Position numbers and translations under genes: made by a program | From: Flagellimonas sp. HMM57 | GTDB taxonomy: Bacteria > Bacteroidota > Bacteroidia > Flavobacteriales > Flavobacteriaceae | Length of the DNA stretch: 64,000 nucleotides | Reading direction: 5' to 3' | Assembly: GCF_021390175.1 (NCBI RefSeq) | Contig: NZ_CP090004.1 | Location: 1,798,001 to 1,862,000 of the forward strand | Notes under the pieces: generated by a model | What the model saw: only the letters and a program-made list of their open reading frames with translations | Told to the model about the DNA's origin: nothing | Database searches by the model: none | Shown: one piece after another, positions 18,174 through 28,023 of the stretch | Numbering within the stretch: position 1 is the stretch's first letter | Layout of the letters: every line of letters begins with the position of its first letter

Positions 18174-20549
18174 TCATTCTTCTCTAAGCGTATTGATGGG
18201 ATTCCTATTCGCGGCTCTGATAGCCTGACTTCCTACAGTAAACATTGCTACCGATAGCGCTGCCACACCAGCACCTATAAAATACCAGATTTTCAGAGGA
18301 ATGCGATACGCAAATTGACCAAGCCAATTTGTAGCAAGTAGATATGCAATGGGCAGTGCGATAAGCATGGAAATCAGGACCAGTTTTACAAACTCGCTCG
18401 AGAGCATTACCGTTACTTGCCCAATGCTTTGGCCAAGCACTTTACGAATACTGATTTCTTTTTTTCTGCGCTCAGCAGTGAATGCGGCCAACCCAAAAAG
18501 ACCCAAGCAAGATATTAGTATAGCGAGCCCTGCAAAATATTTTGATAAAATGGCTACACGTTGTTCCGATTCGTAAAGTTGCTGGTATTGTTCGTCCAAA
18601 AACCTGAAATCGAAAGTTAGTCCGGGATTAAACGTATTGTGAAGATCGGTCAATGCCGCAATAGTAGCTTTCTCTTTACCAGATTTGATTTTTACCATCA
18701 GGGTACCGACCCATTCGGTTCTGCAGAGCAATGCCATGGGCGCTATTTCATCATAAAGGGATTGAATATTAAAATCTTTGACTACCCCTATGATCTCTCG
18801 GTTTGGACCGCGCATGTCTATTCTGGTACCGATAGGGTTTTTTAACCCCATAAGTTTTACTGCGGTTTCGTTCAATATGATTTTTGAGTCATTATTGGGT
18901 TTTTCACTGATGTACGAACGCCCTTCTTTCATTTCTATGCCCATAGTCTCTATAAATTCGGGGCCAACATGGGCATGTCTAAAGGTCAACTTTTTGGATG
19001 CTTCAGTTTGACCGGGCCATCGATGATCTGAAGAAGAGTTGTTAAAGCTCGTCATACCACCTTGCATGTAAGATGCATTGACGACTCCAGGTATTTGTTT
19101 TGCTTGTTCAAGAAAGGTTTCCATGTTGTCGACAAGACCATCCTGACGTTCAAAAATCATGACGTTGTCCTTGTTGTAGCCTAGATTTTTGGATTGAATG
19201 AAATCCAATTGCATGTAAATAACACTAACGGCAACAATAAGAAAAATAGAGATGCTAAATTGAAAGATGACCAAGCCTTTTCGTACCAGTAATTCCCCAA
19301 ACGAAGTCTTGATTTTTCCCTTTAGGACTTTAGCGGCATCGAATTTAGTAAGGTATAGAGCGGGATAACTACCAGAAGCTAAACCTGTCAGCAATGTTAT
19401 GGCGATTAAGGCCATGGTCATGTTGTTATCAACAGAAAAGACAAGGTCTTTGCCAGTAACACCATTGAACCATGATAAAATCAGTATAACAAAGACTGAA
19501 GCACAGAACAAAGAGAAAAAGGAGAGTACTATGGACTCGGTCAAAAATTGAAAAATCAAAACTTTTCTGTTTGCCCCGACTGCTTTTTTAACCCCAACTT
19601 CTTTTAAGCGTCTGGAAGCCCTTGCCGTAGAGAGATTCATAAAATTGATACATGCTATGGCCAAAACAAAAATTGCTACTAACGAAAACAAGATGACATA
19701 ATTGATTCGCCCTCCCGTTTGTTTTCCATTTTCGAAGTTCCCTTTTAGATAATTGTCGGCATAACGGGTGAAAAATACTGTGGCCAGATTGTATTCGTTT
19801 TTATTCTTGATAAAATCGGCCATTTTATTGTTGAAATGGTCGATGTGTACATCGGGATTGAGCAAAGCGTACATCCTAGAACTGTTGCTTCCCCAATGGA
19901 TATTATCGGCATCTCGCCGCTGTAAAAACTTTTTATAGGACAATACAAAATCAAACTTTTTGGAGGAATTCGCTGGAATATCGAATACCCCTGTTACAGT
20001 AAAGATGCCGTCCACCCCTTCTTCACCATGCTTTATGGTCAAGCTTTTTCCCATGGGGTCTACTCCTTGTCCAAAGAAATTACGGGCCATTTCCTTAGAA
20101 ATGACTACGGCGTTTATATCTTTTAAAACTGTATGCTTACTGCCGTGAATCAAAGGATAGGAGAATAGCTTAAAATAGTCTTCACTTGCCATATTACCTA
20201 TAGCGGTCAGCTTTTTGTCATCTGTTTTGACCATGGCGCCGGTATCGAATTCAAATACTGCAGTTGCCATTTCAACTTCGGGCACCTCAGTCTGTAGTGC
20301 TGTTAGCATTAAGCTTGAATTGGAACTATAGGTGGCCAAGGAGCCTTGACCATCTGGCACATGCCGCAAGACTTGGTACAATCGCTTTTCGTGCTCATGG
20401 AAGGTATCTATGCTTAACTCGTCTGAAATCCAGAGATATACCAATAGCACACAGGCTAAGCCAGATGACAGACCAATTAAGTTAATAAGGAAACTGCTTT
20501 TGTGTTTTTTAATGTTACGGAAGAAAAGCAGCAAATTGTGTTTTAACAT
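18174..20549 (-). CDS. MacB/FtsX-like ABC permease (permease 1)
   Basis: Inner-membrane permease of 791 residues with two fused MacB-type units. Spans fall at about residues 20-42, 284-304, 335-360 and 378-398 (unit 1) and 424-446, 671-690, 722-742 and 756-776 (unit 2), with large periplasmic domains at 43-283 and 447-670. Both FtsX signatures are present (EVGVKKAVGA and EISIRKVLGQ). Its N-terminus (MLKHNLLLFFRNIKKHK) differs from the NYIKIAWRNL of its neighbours, and it carries an ENGKQTGGR motif before span 2, shared only with permeases 2 and 5. It sits next to ATPase 2 and may be its dedicated partner. Substrate unknown. Confidence 0.88.
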   Translation of the reverse strand: MLKHNLLLFFRNIKKHKSSFLINLIGLSSGLACVLLVYLWISDELSIDTFHEHEKRLYQVLRHVPDGQGSLATYSSNSSLMLTALQTEVPEVEMATAVFEFDTGAMVKTDDKKLTAIGNMASEDYFKLFSYPLIHGSKHTVLKDINAVVISKEMARNFFGQGVDPMGKSLTIKHGEEGVDGIFTVTGVFDIPANSSKKFDFVLSYKKFLQRRDADNIHWGSNSSRMYALLNPDVHIDHFNNKMADFIKNKNEYNLATVFFTRYADNYLKGNFENGKQTGGRINYVILFSLVAIFVLAIACINFMNLSTARASRRLKEVGVKKAVGANRKVLIFQFLTESIVLSFFSLFCASVFVILILSWFNGVTGKDLVFSVDNNMTMALIAITLLTGLASGSYPALYLTKFDAAKVLKGKIKTSFGELLVRKGLVIFQFSISIFLIVAVSVIYMQLDFIQSKNLGYNKDNVMIFERQDGLVDNMETFLEQAKQIPGVVNASYMQGGMTSFNNSSSDHRWPGQTEASKKLTFRHAHVGPEFIETMGIEMKEGRSYISEKPNNDSKIILNETAVKLMGLKNPIGTRIDMRGPNREIIGVVKDFNIQSLYDEIAPMALLCRTEWVGTLMVKIKSGKEKATIAALTDLHNTFNPGLTFDFRFLDEQYQQLYESEQRVAILSKYFAGLAILISCLGLFGLAAFTAERRKKEISIRKVLGQSIGQVTVMLSSEFVKLVLISMLIALPIAYLLATNWLGQFAYRIPLKIWYFIGAGVAALSVAMFTVGSQAIRAANRNPINTLREE

Positions 20550-20602
20550 TTTTTCAAGTTTTTAGTGTGATGGCTCAAAAAGTTTATACATAAAATGATG
20601 AT

Positions 20603-22963
20603 TTATTCAGTTCTTAAAGATTTAACGGGATTGGTAATCGCAGCTTTCACAGATTGATAGCTGATGGTAAAGGCTGCTATTAGCAATGCTAGCATACCTG
20701 CCAAGGCAAATGTCCACCAAGAAACAGAAATCCTATATTCATAAGTCTCCAGCCAATTTGACATAAAATACCATGAAACGGGAACTGATACCACTATTGA
20801 AACAAGGATGAGCTTCAGAAAATCGATTGAAAGCAACTTTGCAATATTGGCGATTGTGGCGCCCAACACCTTGCGTATCCCAATTTCCTTTATCCTGTTT
20901 TCAGCCATGTAACTAGCAAGACCGAAAAGACCCAAACATGAAATGAAAATGACGAGTAAGGTGAACAAACTCACCAGTTTTTGGGTTCTTTGCCCGTCAT
21001 CGAACTTTTCGGCATACCGCTGGTCCACAAACTCGTAATCGAAGGGGTATTCCGGATTATATTTTTGGAATATGGATTTAGTTTTTTCAAGAGCTTCGGA
21101 AGTAGTAAGTTTTTCATTGAATCGTACGTGTATCACACTGAACCAAGATTTTGCCCCCTGTATAACTATGGGCTCTATTTTTTGAAACGGCGAATTCATA
21201 ATAAAGTCTTTGGCCACTCCAACTACATGCCAGTCGATACCATTATCCTTGATTATTTGTCCAATGGGATTTTCAAAATTCATCAATTCTAAGGCTGATT
21301 GGTTGATTATTGCAGCAGTTGAATCTGTTGGATATGTTTCAAGATCAAAATCTCGTCCATTCACTATTTCGATATTTAAGGTTTTGGCTATGGCATCGTC
21401 TGCTGGAAGTCTATGTACCAAGATTTTAGTTTCGTTATCCTTGCCCTTCCATTCTAGGTTCCATGAGTTGCTTTGGCTTTGGGTTATTGGTGACCCTGTC
21501 TTGGTCACAGAGGTAGCTGCACCGGAAGTCAAAAGCGCTTTCTTTATCAGGGTATAATTTTTTTCCATGTCGCCCACCATCGTTACGTAAACAAGATTGT
21601 TCTTGGCGTAACCAGATTCTCTGTCCTGGACTTTTCTTAATTGTTGCGAAACGATTATGCTTGCGGTAATCAACAGGATAGCCGCAGAAAATTGAAGGAC
21701 GACCAATACTTTTCTGGGAGTTACCGATGCACTCATTTGCCTAAAAGTTCCTTTTAAAACGGAAGACGGTTTAAATCCAGAAAGATATAATGCAGGATAG
21801 CTTCCTGCTAGTATTCCAGTTAGAACTACAATTGCGACAGCTGATAGCCAGAACTGCACATTCATTATATCGAGAGATAGCGGTTTTTCGATAAGTGCCC
21901 CGAATGAGGGCAACACTAAGAACACAATAAGTAACGCCAATATTGCTGACAAAAGGGATATCAATATGGATTCTCCTAAGAACTGAATGACTAATGCAGA
22001 TTTTTTGGCTCCCACTGTTTTACGTATTCCAACTTCTTTGGCTCGTTTTTCGCTACGGGCGGTACTAAGATTCATGAAATTGATACAGGCGATAATCAAG
22101 ACAATGGCTGCGATGATGCCAAATATTCTAATTTGATCGATTCTGCCACCAACTTCTTTTCCGTTCTCAAATTCAGAGTATAGCCAAGACCGTGCCCAAG
22201 GATAAAGAAAGGTTACCATTTCTGGTGCACCTTTATCATGATGTTTACGTAGAGTTTTTATTTTATCGGAAAAAGCCCGGTAATCCGTTCCTTCACGTAA
22301 CAGGGCATAGGTTGCAATAGAATTATTGCTCCAATTTTCATCGTCCCATCCTTTTTGTCTTAGGTATTTCCAGGACATTAAAAATTCAAAGTCAAATTCG
22401 GTATTGTCGGGTAGGTCTTTCAATATTCCAGTTACTGTAAAAGTATCGGTGTTATCAACTTTTACTACTTTGCCGACGGCAGGTTTATTTCCAAATAGTT
22501 TTTTGGCAAAAGTTTCAGTGATTATAACAGAATTCACATTTTCTAAAACGGATGCTTTCTCCCCTTCCACTAGCGGAAAACTAAAGATGTTCAAGAAATC
22601 TGGATCTACGATGGTGCCTGTGGATTTTATCCTTTTCTGACCTTTTGAAAAAAGAAATTCAGTATCATAAAAAAATCTGGAGACATACTCCAGTTCTGGG
22701 TACTCAGCTTTAATGGTCGGAGCCATTATTTTTGGTGTGGAATTCCATGTCCATATTTCTCCATCTATGGGATATTCATTGTAGACTTGGTAGATACGAT
22801 CTTTCTTTTCGTGAAATTGATCTATCCCCGTCTCAAAGTTGATCCAAATCAATATAAGCGCCGTAACCGCTAAACCAATGGACAGCCCTATGATATTAAG
22901 AAACGAAAAGCTTTTGTTACGCAGCAGATTTCGCCAAGCGATTTTTATATAATTCTTAAGCAT
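20603..22963 (-). CDS. MacB/FtsX-like ABC permease (permease 2)
   Basis: Permease of 786 residues with the same eight-span, two-unit plan as permease 1, opening MLKNYIKIAWRNLLRNK and ending NPVKSLRTE. FtsX signatures are EVGIRKTVGA and EIGIRKVLGA. It belongs to the ENGK-x-x-GGR subgroup (ENGKEVGGR before span 2) and its second periplasmic domain has a Trp-rich WNLEWKGK stretch that resembles permease 5 (FDWEGKPEG). Gaps of 30 bp to permease 3 and 53 bp to permease 1 mark it as co-transcribed. Confidence 0.9.
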   Translation of the reverse strand: MLKNYIKIAWRNLLRNKSFSFLNIIGLSIGLAVTALILIWINFETGIDQFHEKKDRIYQVYNEYPIDGEIWTWNSTPKIMAPTIKAEYPELEYVSRFFYDTEFLFSKGQKRIKSTGTIVDPDFLNIFSFPLVEGEKASVLENVNSVIITETFAKKLFGNKPAVGKVVKVDNTDTFTVTGILKDLPDNTEFDFEFLMSWKYLRQKGWDDENWSNNSIATYALLREGTDYRAFSDKIKTLRKHHDKGAPEMVTFLYPWARSWLYSEFENGKEVGGRIDQIRIFGIIAAIVLIIACINFMNLSTARSEKRAKEVGIRKTVGAKKSALVIQFLGESILISLLSAILALLIVFLVLPSFGALIEKPLSLDIMNVQFWLSAVAIVVLTGILAGSYPALYLSGFKPSSVLKGTFRQMSASVTPRKVLVVLQFSAAILLITASIIVSQQLRKVQDRESGYAKNNLVYVTMVGDMEKNYTLIKKALLTSGAATSVTKTGSPITQSQSNSWNLEWKGKDNETKILVHRLPADDAIAKTLNIEIVNGRDFDLETYPTDSTAAIINQSALELMNFENPIGQIIKDNGIDWHVVGVAKDFIMNSPFQKIEPIVIQGAKSWFSVIHVRFNEKLTTSEALEKTKSIFQKYNPEYPFDYEFVDQRYAEKFDDGQRTQKLVSLFTLLVIFISCLGLFGLASYMAENRIKEIGIRKVLGATIANIAKLLSIDFLKLILVSIVVSVPVSWYFMSNWLETYEYRISVSWWTFALAGMLALLIAAFTISYQSVKAAITNPVKSLRTE

Positions 22964-22993
22964 AATCTTTCATTCTTTAAATCGCATCTATAT

Positions 22994-25417
22994 TTATTCG
23001 TCCCTCAAAGATTCCACTGGATTGGCAACCGCTGCCTGAAAACTTTGCCAGCTTACTGTAATCAAAGCAATTAAAAGTGCCGACACTCCTGCTAGGGCAA
23101 ATACCCACCAGCTAAGCGTAGTTCGATATGCAAAACCTTCCAACCATTGATTCATAGCGTACCAGGAGATGGGTATTGCAACAATAAAGGCGAAACCGAC
23201 CCATTTCACAAAGTCCTTGTTCAAAAGTGTAAGTACCTGTGTAATGGTCGCACCATTGACTTTGCGAATACCAATTTCCTTTTTTCGCTGAACCACAGTG
23301 TAGGAGGTGAGTCCAAAAAGTCCCAGAGAAGCGATAATGATGGCCAAAAAGGTGAAAACCTGGAAAGCTGTGCCAAATGCTTTGTCCTCCTCGTACTGGG
23401 CTTCGAATTTTTCATCTAAAAACGTGTAGTTAAACGTACTTTTTGGAAAAACCTGTTCCCACTTGTTTTTCAACTTTCCAATCGCTGATTCGAAACCTGC
23501 AATAGAGGTTGCCGATTCGTCAAACTTGACCAAAAGGTTGCTTACCCCATTACCGTAACGTATGACTGTCGGCAGCACAGGACTTTTCAATCCAAAATGA
23601 TAGTAATCCTGTATTACACCCGAGATTTGCCATTCATCCCCATAAAATTTCATCGTTTTGTTCAGGACCTCTTCAGGTGAAGAAAATCCCATGGTCTTCA
23701 AAAATGTTTCGTTGATTACGACCTGTCTGCCGGCCATTTCTGAAGATGGGAGAAATGTTCTGCCTGCTAGGAATTTAATATCTGCCAACTCGAAATAATC
23801 AGGCTGAGCAAAGTAAACGTAGTATACTTTGGTGTCTTCCCGTTCTCCGTTGGGAAGGAGAATTCCACGGGAAGAATTTAAGTTTTCAAAACGATCACCA
23901 GGATAGGTTTGGGCAATAGCAGTTTTTTCCACGAAGGGGAACTTTTTTAGCTCTCCTTCCAAAACCTTAAAGTCGTTGATAATTAGAGAATCCGCCTTGG
24001 TGGCGATTACTTCTCCCTTTAGAGCAACGATTTGATTGAGATTTGTCCCAATAGGTTTGCTTTCCAAATAATTGATTTGTTTGGTCACCACGATAGTGCC
24101 TATGAGCAGTACGATCGTGGCCAAAAACTGTGTAATGATCAACCCCTTTCTTAAGTTTAAACCAGCTGCGGAAGCACGAATTTTTCCTTTTAGAGCCTTT
24201 GCAGGGGAGTACCTGCTCAAGACCAATGCTGGATAGAGTCCAGCCAATAACATACCAAGCAGAATAAAGGCAAAATATGGTAAGAGGTCAAGGATATTGG
24301 AAAGCTCCAAACTAAGGTCTTTATGGGTTAGATTGTTGTAGACTGGAAGTAAAATGAATACCAAAACTAAGGCAATGCCTATAGCAAAGAGATTAAGCAG
24401 GGTGGACTCCATTAACGACTGGAAAATCAATTGGGGTTTATTGGCCCCCGCCACTTTTCGCACCCCTGTTTCCTTCGCCCTTTCCATGGATTTTGTGGTA
24501 GAAAGGTTCACGTAGTTGAGCCATGAAAGAATTAGGATAATAAATGCAATGGCAGTTAAAAACTTTACCCTAGTGGCACTTCCGTTGGCAGAAACTTCAT
24601 AAGGCTTGTTGGAATACAAATGGATTTCTTCAATGGGCTCTATATTATGTCGTTCATCTTCATTTTCTTCGATATCACTATCGATTATTTTCCGGCGAAG
24701 AATAGTTGTATTTGTATTGGGGGCTAATTTTAAATACGTATAGTAATTGTTCTGGTTCCAGTTGAGCTCGTGCGCTCTTGGGCCAAAATCTGTCCAGGTT
24801 TTCTCGGTCTCGTAAGAAATCAAAAACGAATTTCTATAGTGCGTATTTTTTGGTACGTCTTCCATGACCCCAGTAACCGTGAGTATTGCTTCCCGCCCAT
24901 CTTGAAAGGCCGATATTGTTTTTTGGATAGGATTTTCGTCGCCAAATAATTTTTCCGCAAATGACTTTGATAACACTATGGAATACGGTTTTTCCAGGGC
25001 TGATGCTTTATCCCCCTTGAGCAGTGGATAACTGAAAATATTGAAATAAGAATGATCGACAAGTGATCCCGAAGGTTGCTCCAATATGCGATTACCGACC
25101 TGAAAGGTCATTTTTTCGAAAAAATAAAAGCGGACATAATCAAGTACTTCTGGAAATTCGTTTTTTAGGGTAGGACCCGAAAGATTATAGGTCATGGCAT
25201 CGCCAGGAACGAAAGTATCCCCTTCTATATAATCCATATAAGTTCTGTAGACGTTTTCCGAACCTTCGAACTTATCATAGCTCTTTTCGTAATTCACATA
25301 GAGCATTATCAAAACGAAGGAAGCCACACCAACAGCTAATCCAAAAATGTTGATAAAGGAATACAGTTTGTTTTTGAATAAGTATCGTATAGCGATTTTA
25401 AAGAATAGTTTGAGCAT
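22994..25417 (-). CDS. MacB/FtsX-like ABC permease (permease 3)
   Basis: Permease of 807 residues, eight predicted spans, opening MLKLFFKIAIRYLFKNK. It lacks the ENGK motif and instead has IHLYSNKPYEVSANG before span 2, the form shared with permeases 6 and 7. The second FtsX signature is altered (EIGIRKVNGA). The gene is the first one downstream of the only long spacer in the row (169 bp), where an inverted repeat and a weak sigma54-like element suggest a separate promoter, so it may head a second transcript with permeases 2 and 1 and ATPase 2. Confidence 0.9.
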   Translation of the reverse strand: MLKLFFKIAIRYLFKNKLYSFINIFGLAVGVASFVLIMLYVNYEKSYDKFEGSENVYRTYMDYIEGDTFVPGDAMTYNLSGPTLKNEFPEVLDYVRFYFFEKMTFQVGNRILEQPSGSLVDHSYFNIFSYPLLKGDKASALEKPYSIVLSKSFAEKLFGDENPIQKTISAFQDGREAILTVTGVMEDVPKNTHYRNSFLISYETEKTWTDFGPRAHELNWNQNNYYTYLKLAPNTNTTILRRKIIDSDIEENEDERHNIEPIEEIHLYSNKPYEVSANGSATRVKFLTAIAFIILILSWLNYVNLSTTKSMERAKETGVRKVAGANKPQLIFQSLMESTLLNLFAIGIALVLVFILLPVYNNLTHKDLSLELSNILDLLPYFAFILLGMLLAGLYPALVLSRYSPAKALKGKIRASAAGLNLRKGLIITQFLATIVLLIGTIVVTKQINYLESKPIGTNLNQIVALKGEVIATKADSLIINDFKVLEGELKKFPFVEKTAIAQTYPGDRFENLNSSRGILLPNGEREDTKVYYVYFAQPDYFELADIKFLAGRTFLPSSEMAGRQVVINETFLKTMGFSSPEEVLNKTMKFYGDEWQISGVIQDYYHFGLKSPVLPTVIRYGNGVSNLLVKFDESATSIAGFESAIGKLKNKWEQVFPKSTFNYTFLDEKFEAQYEEDKAFGTAFQVFTFLAIIIASLGLFGLTSYTVVQRKKEIGIRKVNGATITQVLTLLNKDFVKWVGFAFIVAIPISWYAMNQWLEGFAYRTTLSWWVFALAGVSALLIALITVSWQSFQAAVANPVESLRDE

Positions 25418-25464
25418 GAATAGTTTTGTTATGTGTTGGCAAAGTAAATATTGATTTATAGAAA

Positions 25465-25479
25465 ACGATTTTTATGCCA
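25465..25479 (-). promoter_or_regulatory. Weak sigma54-like promoter before permease 3
   Basis: Read leftward, TGGCAT-N5-TCGT keeps the GG at -24 with correct spacing but has GT instead of GC at -12. Expected start near 25453, giving a 36-nt leader to the permease 3 ATG at 25417. The call rests mainly on its pairing with the upstream palindrome at 25531-25547, which resembles the sites at the main promoter. Confidence 0.4.
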
Positions 25480-25530
25480 AAATGTAAATAACTAAAAATC
25501 AATATTTTGAAAAATATAACAATTCTAGAA

Positions 25531-25547
25531 TGTCAAAATTTTTGACA
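25531..25547. promoter_or_regulatory. Perfect palindrome TGTC-N9-GACA, candidate activator site
   Basis: TGTCAAAATTTTTGACA has 8-bp perfect arms about one central T. It lies about 85 bp upstream of the start expected from the weak sigma54-like element and has the same TGTC/GACA half-sites and A/T core as the repeats upstream of tolC, so it may be a second binding site for the divergently encoded NtrC-type activator. Confidence 0.5.
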
Positions 25548-25586
25548 AATCATGTACAATAAATTTACAAATATGTAGATTTATGT

Positions 25587-28001
25587 TTATTCAGTTCGCA
25601 GACTTTTTATTGGATTTTGTGTGGCCGCTTTTACAGTTCTTCCACCAACAGTAAGTAAAGCTATACCCGTGGCCAATAGACCAGCTATTAAAAAGAAAGT
25701 GATGTCCAAATCTATTTTAAAAGGATAGTCCTGTAACCACGACTTTATAAAATACCACGCTATTGGCGAAGCGATTAAAAAGGAAATGCCTACTAATTTT
25801 AAGAAATCCTTTGTTAATAAGATTGTAATATTGACAACACTAGCCCCGATGACTTTCCTAACCCCTATTTCTTTGGTTCGTTCGTTCACAATTAATAATG
25901 AGATTGCGAAGAGTCCGATACAGCTTAATGCAATCGCTAAAATTGAACCGCTTGTTATCATGGTGGTCATACGTTCTTCTTTTCTAAATGTTCTATTGAT
26001 GTTTTCATCCAAAAACGAACCTAAAAAAGTGGCATTGGGTTCGATTTTTGCCCAAGCCTTTTCAATCGCATCATAAGATTTGGACATATTGGAAGACGAA
26101 ACTTTTACATAGGCATAGTAAAGCCCCCAGTCTGGCCGTAAAAAAATCGTCATGGGCTCAATGGTCTTGTCTAAGTTTTCAAAATTATAATCCTTGACCA
26201 CACCAATTACAGGATAGCTGATTGAATCAGTTACATTTACGTGTGCTATTAAAGGGTCTTCTTCCCCAAATTCTTTAGCCATGCTTTCATTGATTACTAC
26301 GCTCAGACTATCTTTGGCAAACCCTTTATTAAAATTTCTACCGGCAACAATTTCTAAATCCAGAGTTTCAACATAGTCGTAATCCACCACTAACGTATTA
26401 GTGTTCACGACCCTATTTTTATATTCAAAACCCATCATACTCTTAGATACACTTCCATCCTTACCATACCCAAGATTATTATCAGCTGCGGTTATTTCTA
26501 GAATATCGGGGTTACTTGCCAATTCGTTGCGAAGTAGTTCAACCGCTTTGTGACTATCCATTTTTCCATCAAGCGGAAAGGAAAGCACATATTTTTTATT
26601 AAACCCTAAATCTTTTTCGCGCATAAACTCCAATTGACTACGTAAAACCAAGGTTCCCGAAATCAATAAAATAGCAATACCGAATTGCAATATCATTAAA
26701 ACATCACGTACGCTGTTCTTGCCAGAAATATCGACTTTTCCTTTTAAGGACTGTAGTGTACCCAATTTACTTAACAAGAATGCTGGATACCCACCCACAA
26801 AAAGTGTTATCAACAATACAGCGACCAAAAAACCAAGAATATAGGTTGTTGATAGTATCAAATCAAAAGAGACATTGGTCTGAAAGACTGTTTTAAATTC
26901 ATCAATAAGTAGAAGGCTCAAAATTGTACCAAAAACCAGTGATATGGAGAAAAGAAAAAGACTTTCAAACCAAAACTGTAGAAATAGTTGTTTTCTTTTG
27001 GCACCGAGGGTTTTTCGCATACCAATCTCTTTAAGTCGTTGCCCACTCTTGGCAATGCTCATATTAATAAAGTTTACGCAGGCGATAAAGAGTATTAGCA
27101 ATGCAATGCCCAATACCAAATAGGGCCTTGCCCTACTAACTTCAGCACTACCATTTCTATATATAGTAAAATGAACATCTTTTAGTGGGAGAAGTTCCAA
27201 CTTAAAAAACTGTCCATCTGAATTGGGTGATGCTCCATCCCGTTTTGCATTTTCAAGTTGTCGTTTTAGATTGATAGCTATGAAAGATCTAGTAGCTTCT
27301 TCAAAAAGTTCAGGATTTCCGCTATCTGCCAGTTGAACGTAAACACTATGGTACTTTGCGCCCCAAATATCCTTGTTTCTTTGGTAATCTCCATGCTTTT
27401 CAAACCGTACCGCTATTTCAAATTCCAAAGTACTTTGTGGTAAATTATCGGCGACTACGGCAGAAACCGTGAAAGGGCGGTCTTTTCCATCGATAAGCAG
27501 GTGTATCGTCTTGCCTACCGCTTCAACCGTTCCAAAAAGTCTGTTCGCGGTATCTTCTGTAATTACTGCGGCTGCTAGTTGTTCTAAGGGATTTTTTACT
27601 TTTCCTTTAATCGATGGAAAGGTAAACATGTTAAAGAAGTCGGCATCAACCCAAACCGCATCCATGTTTATTTCTTTTTCCTTAAAGGATACAATGGTTT
27701 CTTCCTGTAAATACCGTGTAGCCTTTTCAATCCCTGGCACTTCGTTCTTTATAGCCTCAACTAAGGGAGCTGGGTGGCTATCACTGGGTAGTGGCCCTTT
27801 TGTGGATTGCTTTACAGAATAGACTTGATAAATGGTGTTCGCATTCGTATGGAATTTATCGTAAGAAAGGTCGAAAAAACCCGCCATGGACAAAAGAATT
27901 GCAGTTCCAAAAGCGACAGATAACCCTATGATATTCAATAGGGAAAATGTTTTGTTTTTAATTAAGTTTCTCCAAGCTATTTTGAAATGATTTTTTATCA
28001 T
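25587..28001 (-). CDS. MacB/FtsX-like ABC permease (permease 4)
   Basis: Permease of 804 residues with the usual two-unit plan, opening MIKNHFKIAWRNLIKNK and ending NPIKSLRTE. FtsX signatures are EIGMRKTLGA and EIGVRKVIGA. The segment before span 2 reads VHFTIYRNGSAEVSRARP, an outlying version of the IHLxS group, and it looks by eye the most diverged of the intact copies in its first periplasmic domain. It starts 22 bp after permease 5 and is followed by the long 169-bp spacer, so it may be the last gene of the first transcript. Confidence 0.9.
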   Translation of the reverse strand: MIKNHFKIAWRNLIKNKTFSLLNIIGLSVAFGTAILLSMAGFFDLSYDKFHTNANTIYQVYSVKQSTKGPLPSDSHPAPLVEAIKNEVPGIEKATRYLQEETIVSFKEKEINMDAVWVDADFFNMFTFPSIKGKVKNPLEQLAAAVITEDTANRLFGTVEAVGKTIHLLIDGKDRPFTVSAVVADNLPQSTLEFEIAVRFEKHGDYQRNKDIWGAKYHSVYVQLADSGNPELFEEATRSFIAINLKRQLENAKRDGASPNSDGQFFKLELLPLKDVHFTIYRNGSAEVSRARPYLVLGIALLILFIACVNFINMSIAKSGQRLKEIGMRKTLGAKRKQLFLQFWFESLFLFSISLVFGTILSLLLIDEFKTVFQTNVSFDLILSTTYILGFLVAVLLITLFVGGYPAFLLSKLGTLQSLKGKVDISGKNSVRDVLMILQFGIAILLISGTLVLRSQLEFMREKDLGFNKKYVLSFPLDGKMDSHKAVELLRNELASNPDILEITAADNNLGYGKDGSVSKSMMGFEYKNRVVNTNTLVVDYDYVETLDLEIVAGRNFNKGFAKDSLSVVINESMAKEFGEEDPLIAHVNVTDSISYPVIGVVKDYNFENLDKTIEPMTIFLRPDWGLYYAYVKVSSSNMSKSYDAIEKAWAKIEPNATFLGSFLDENINRTFRKEERMTTMITSGSILAIALSCIGLFAISLLIVNERTKEIGVRKVIGASVVNITILLTKDFLKLVGISFLIASPIAWYFIKSWLQDYPFKIDLDITFFLIAGLLATGIALLTVGGRTVKAATQNPIKSLRTE

Positions 28002-28023
28002 GGTTTTTTGATTGATGAATTTT

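Noticed and set aside
20264..20485. Open frames on the plus strand across the permease row (for example 20264-20485, 29453-29761 and 36865-37125)
   Set aside because: They are mirror images of conserved FtsX and periplasmic segments of the real genes on the other strand.
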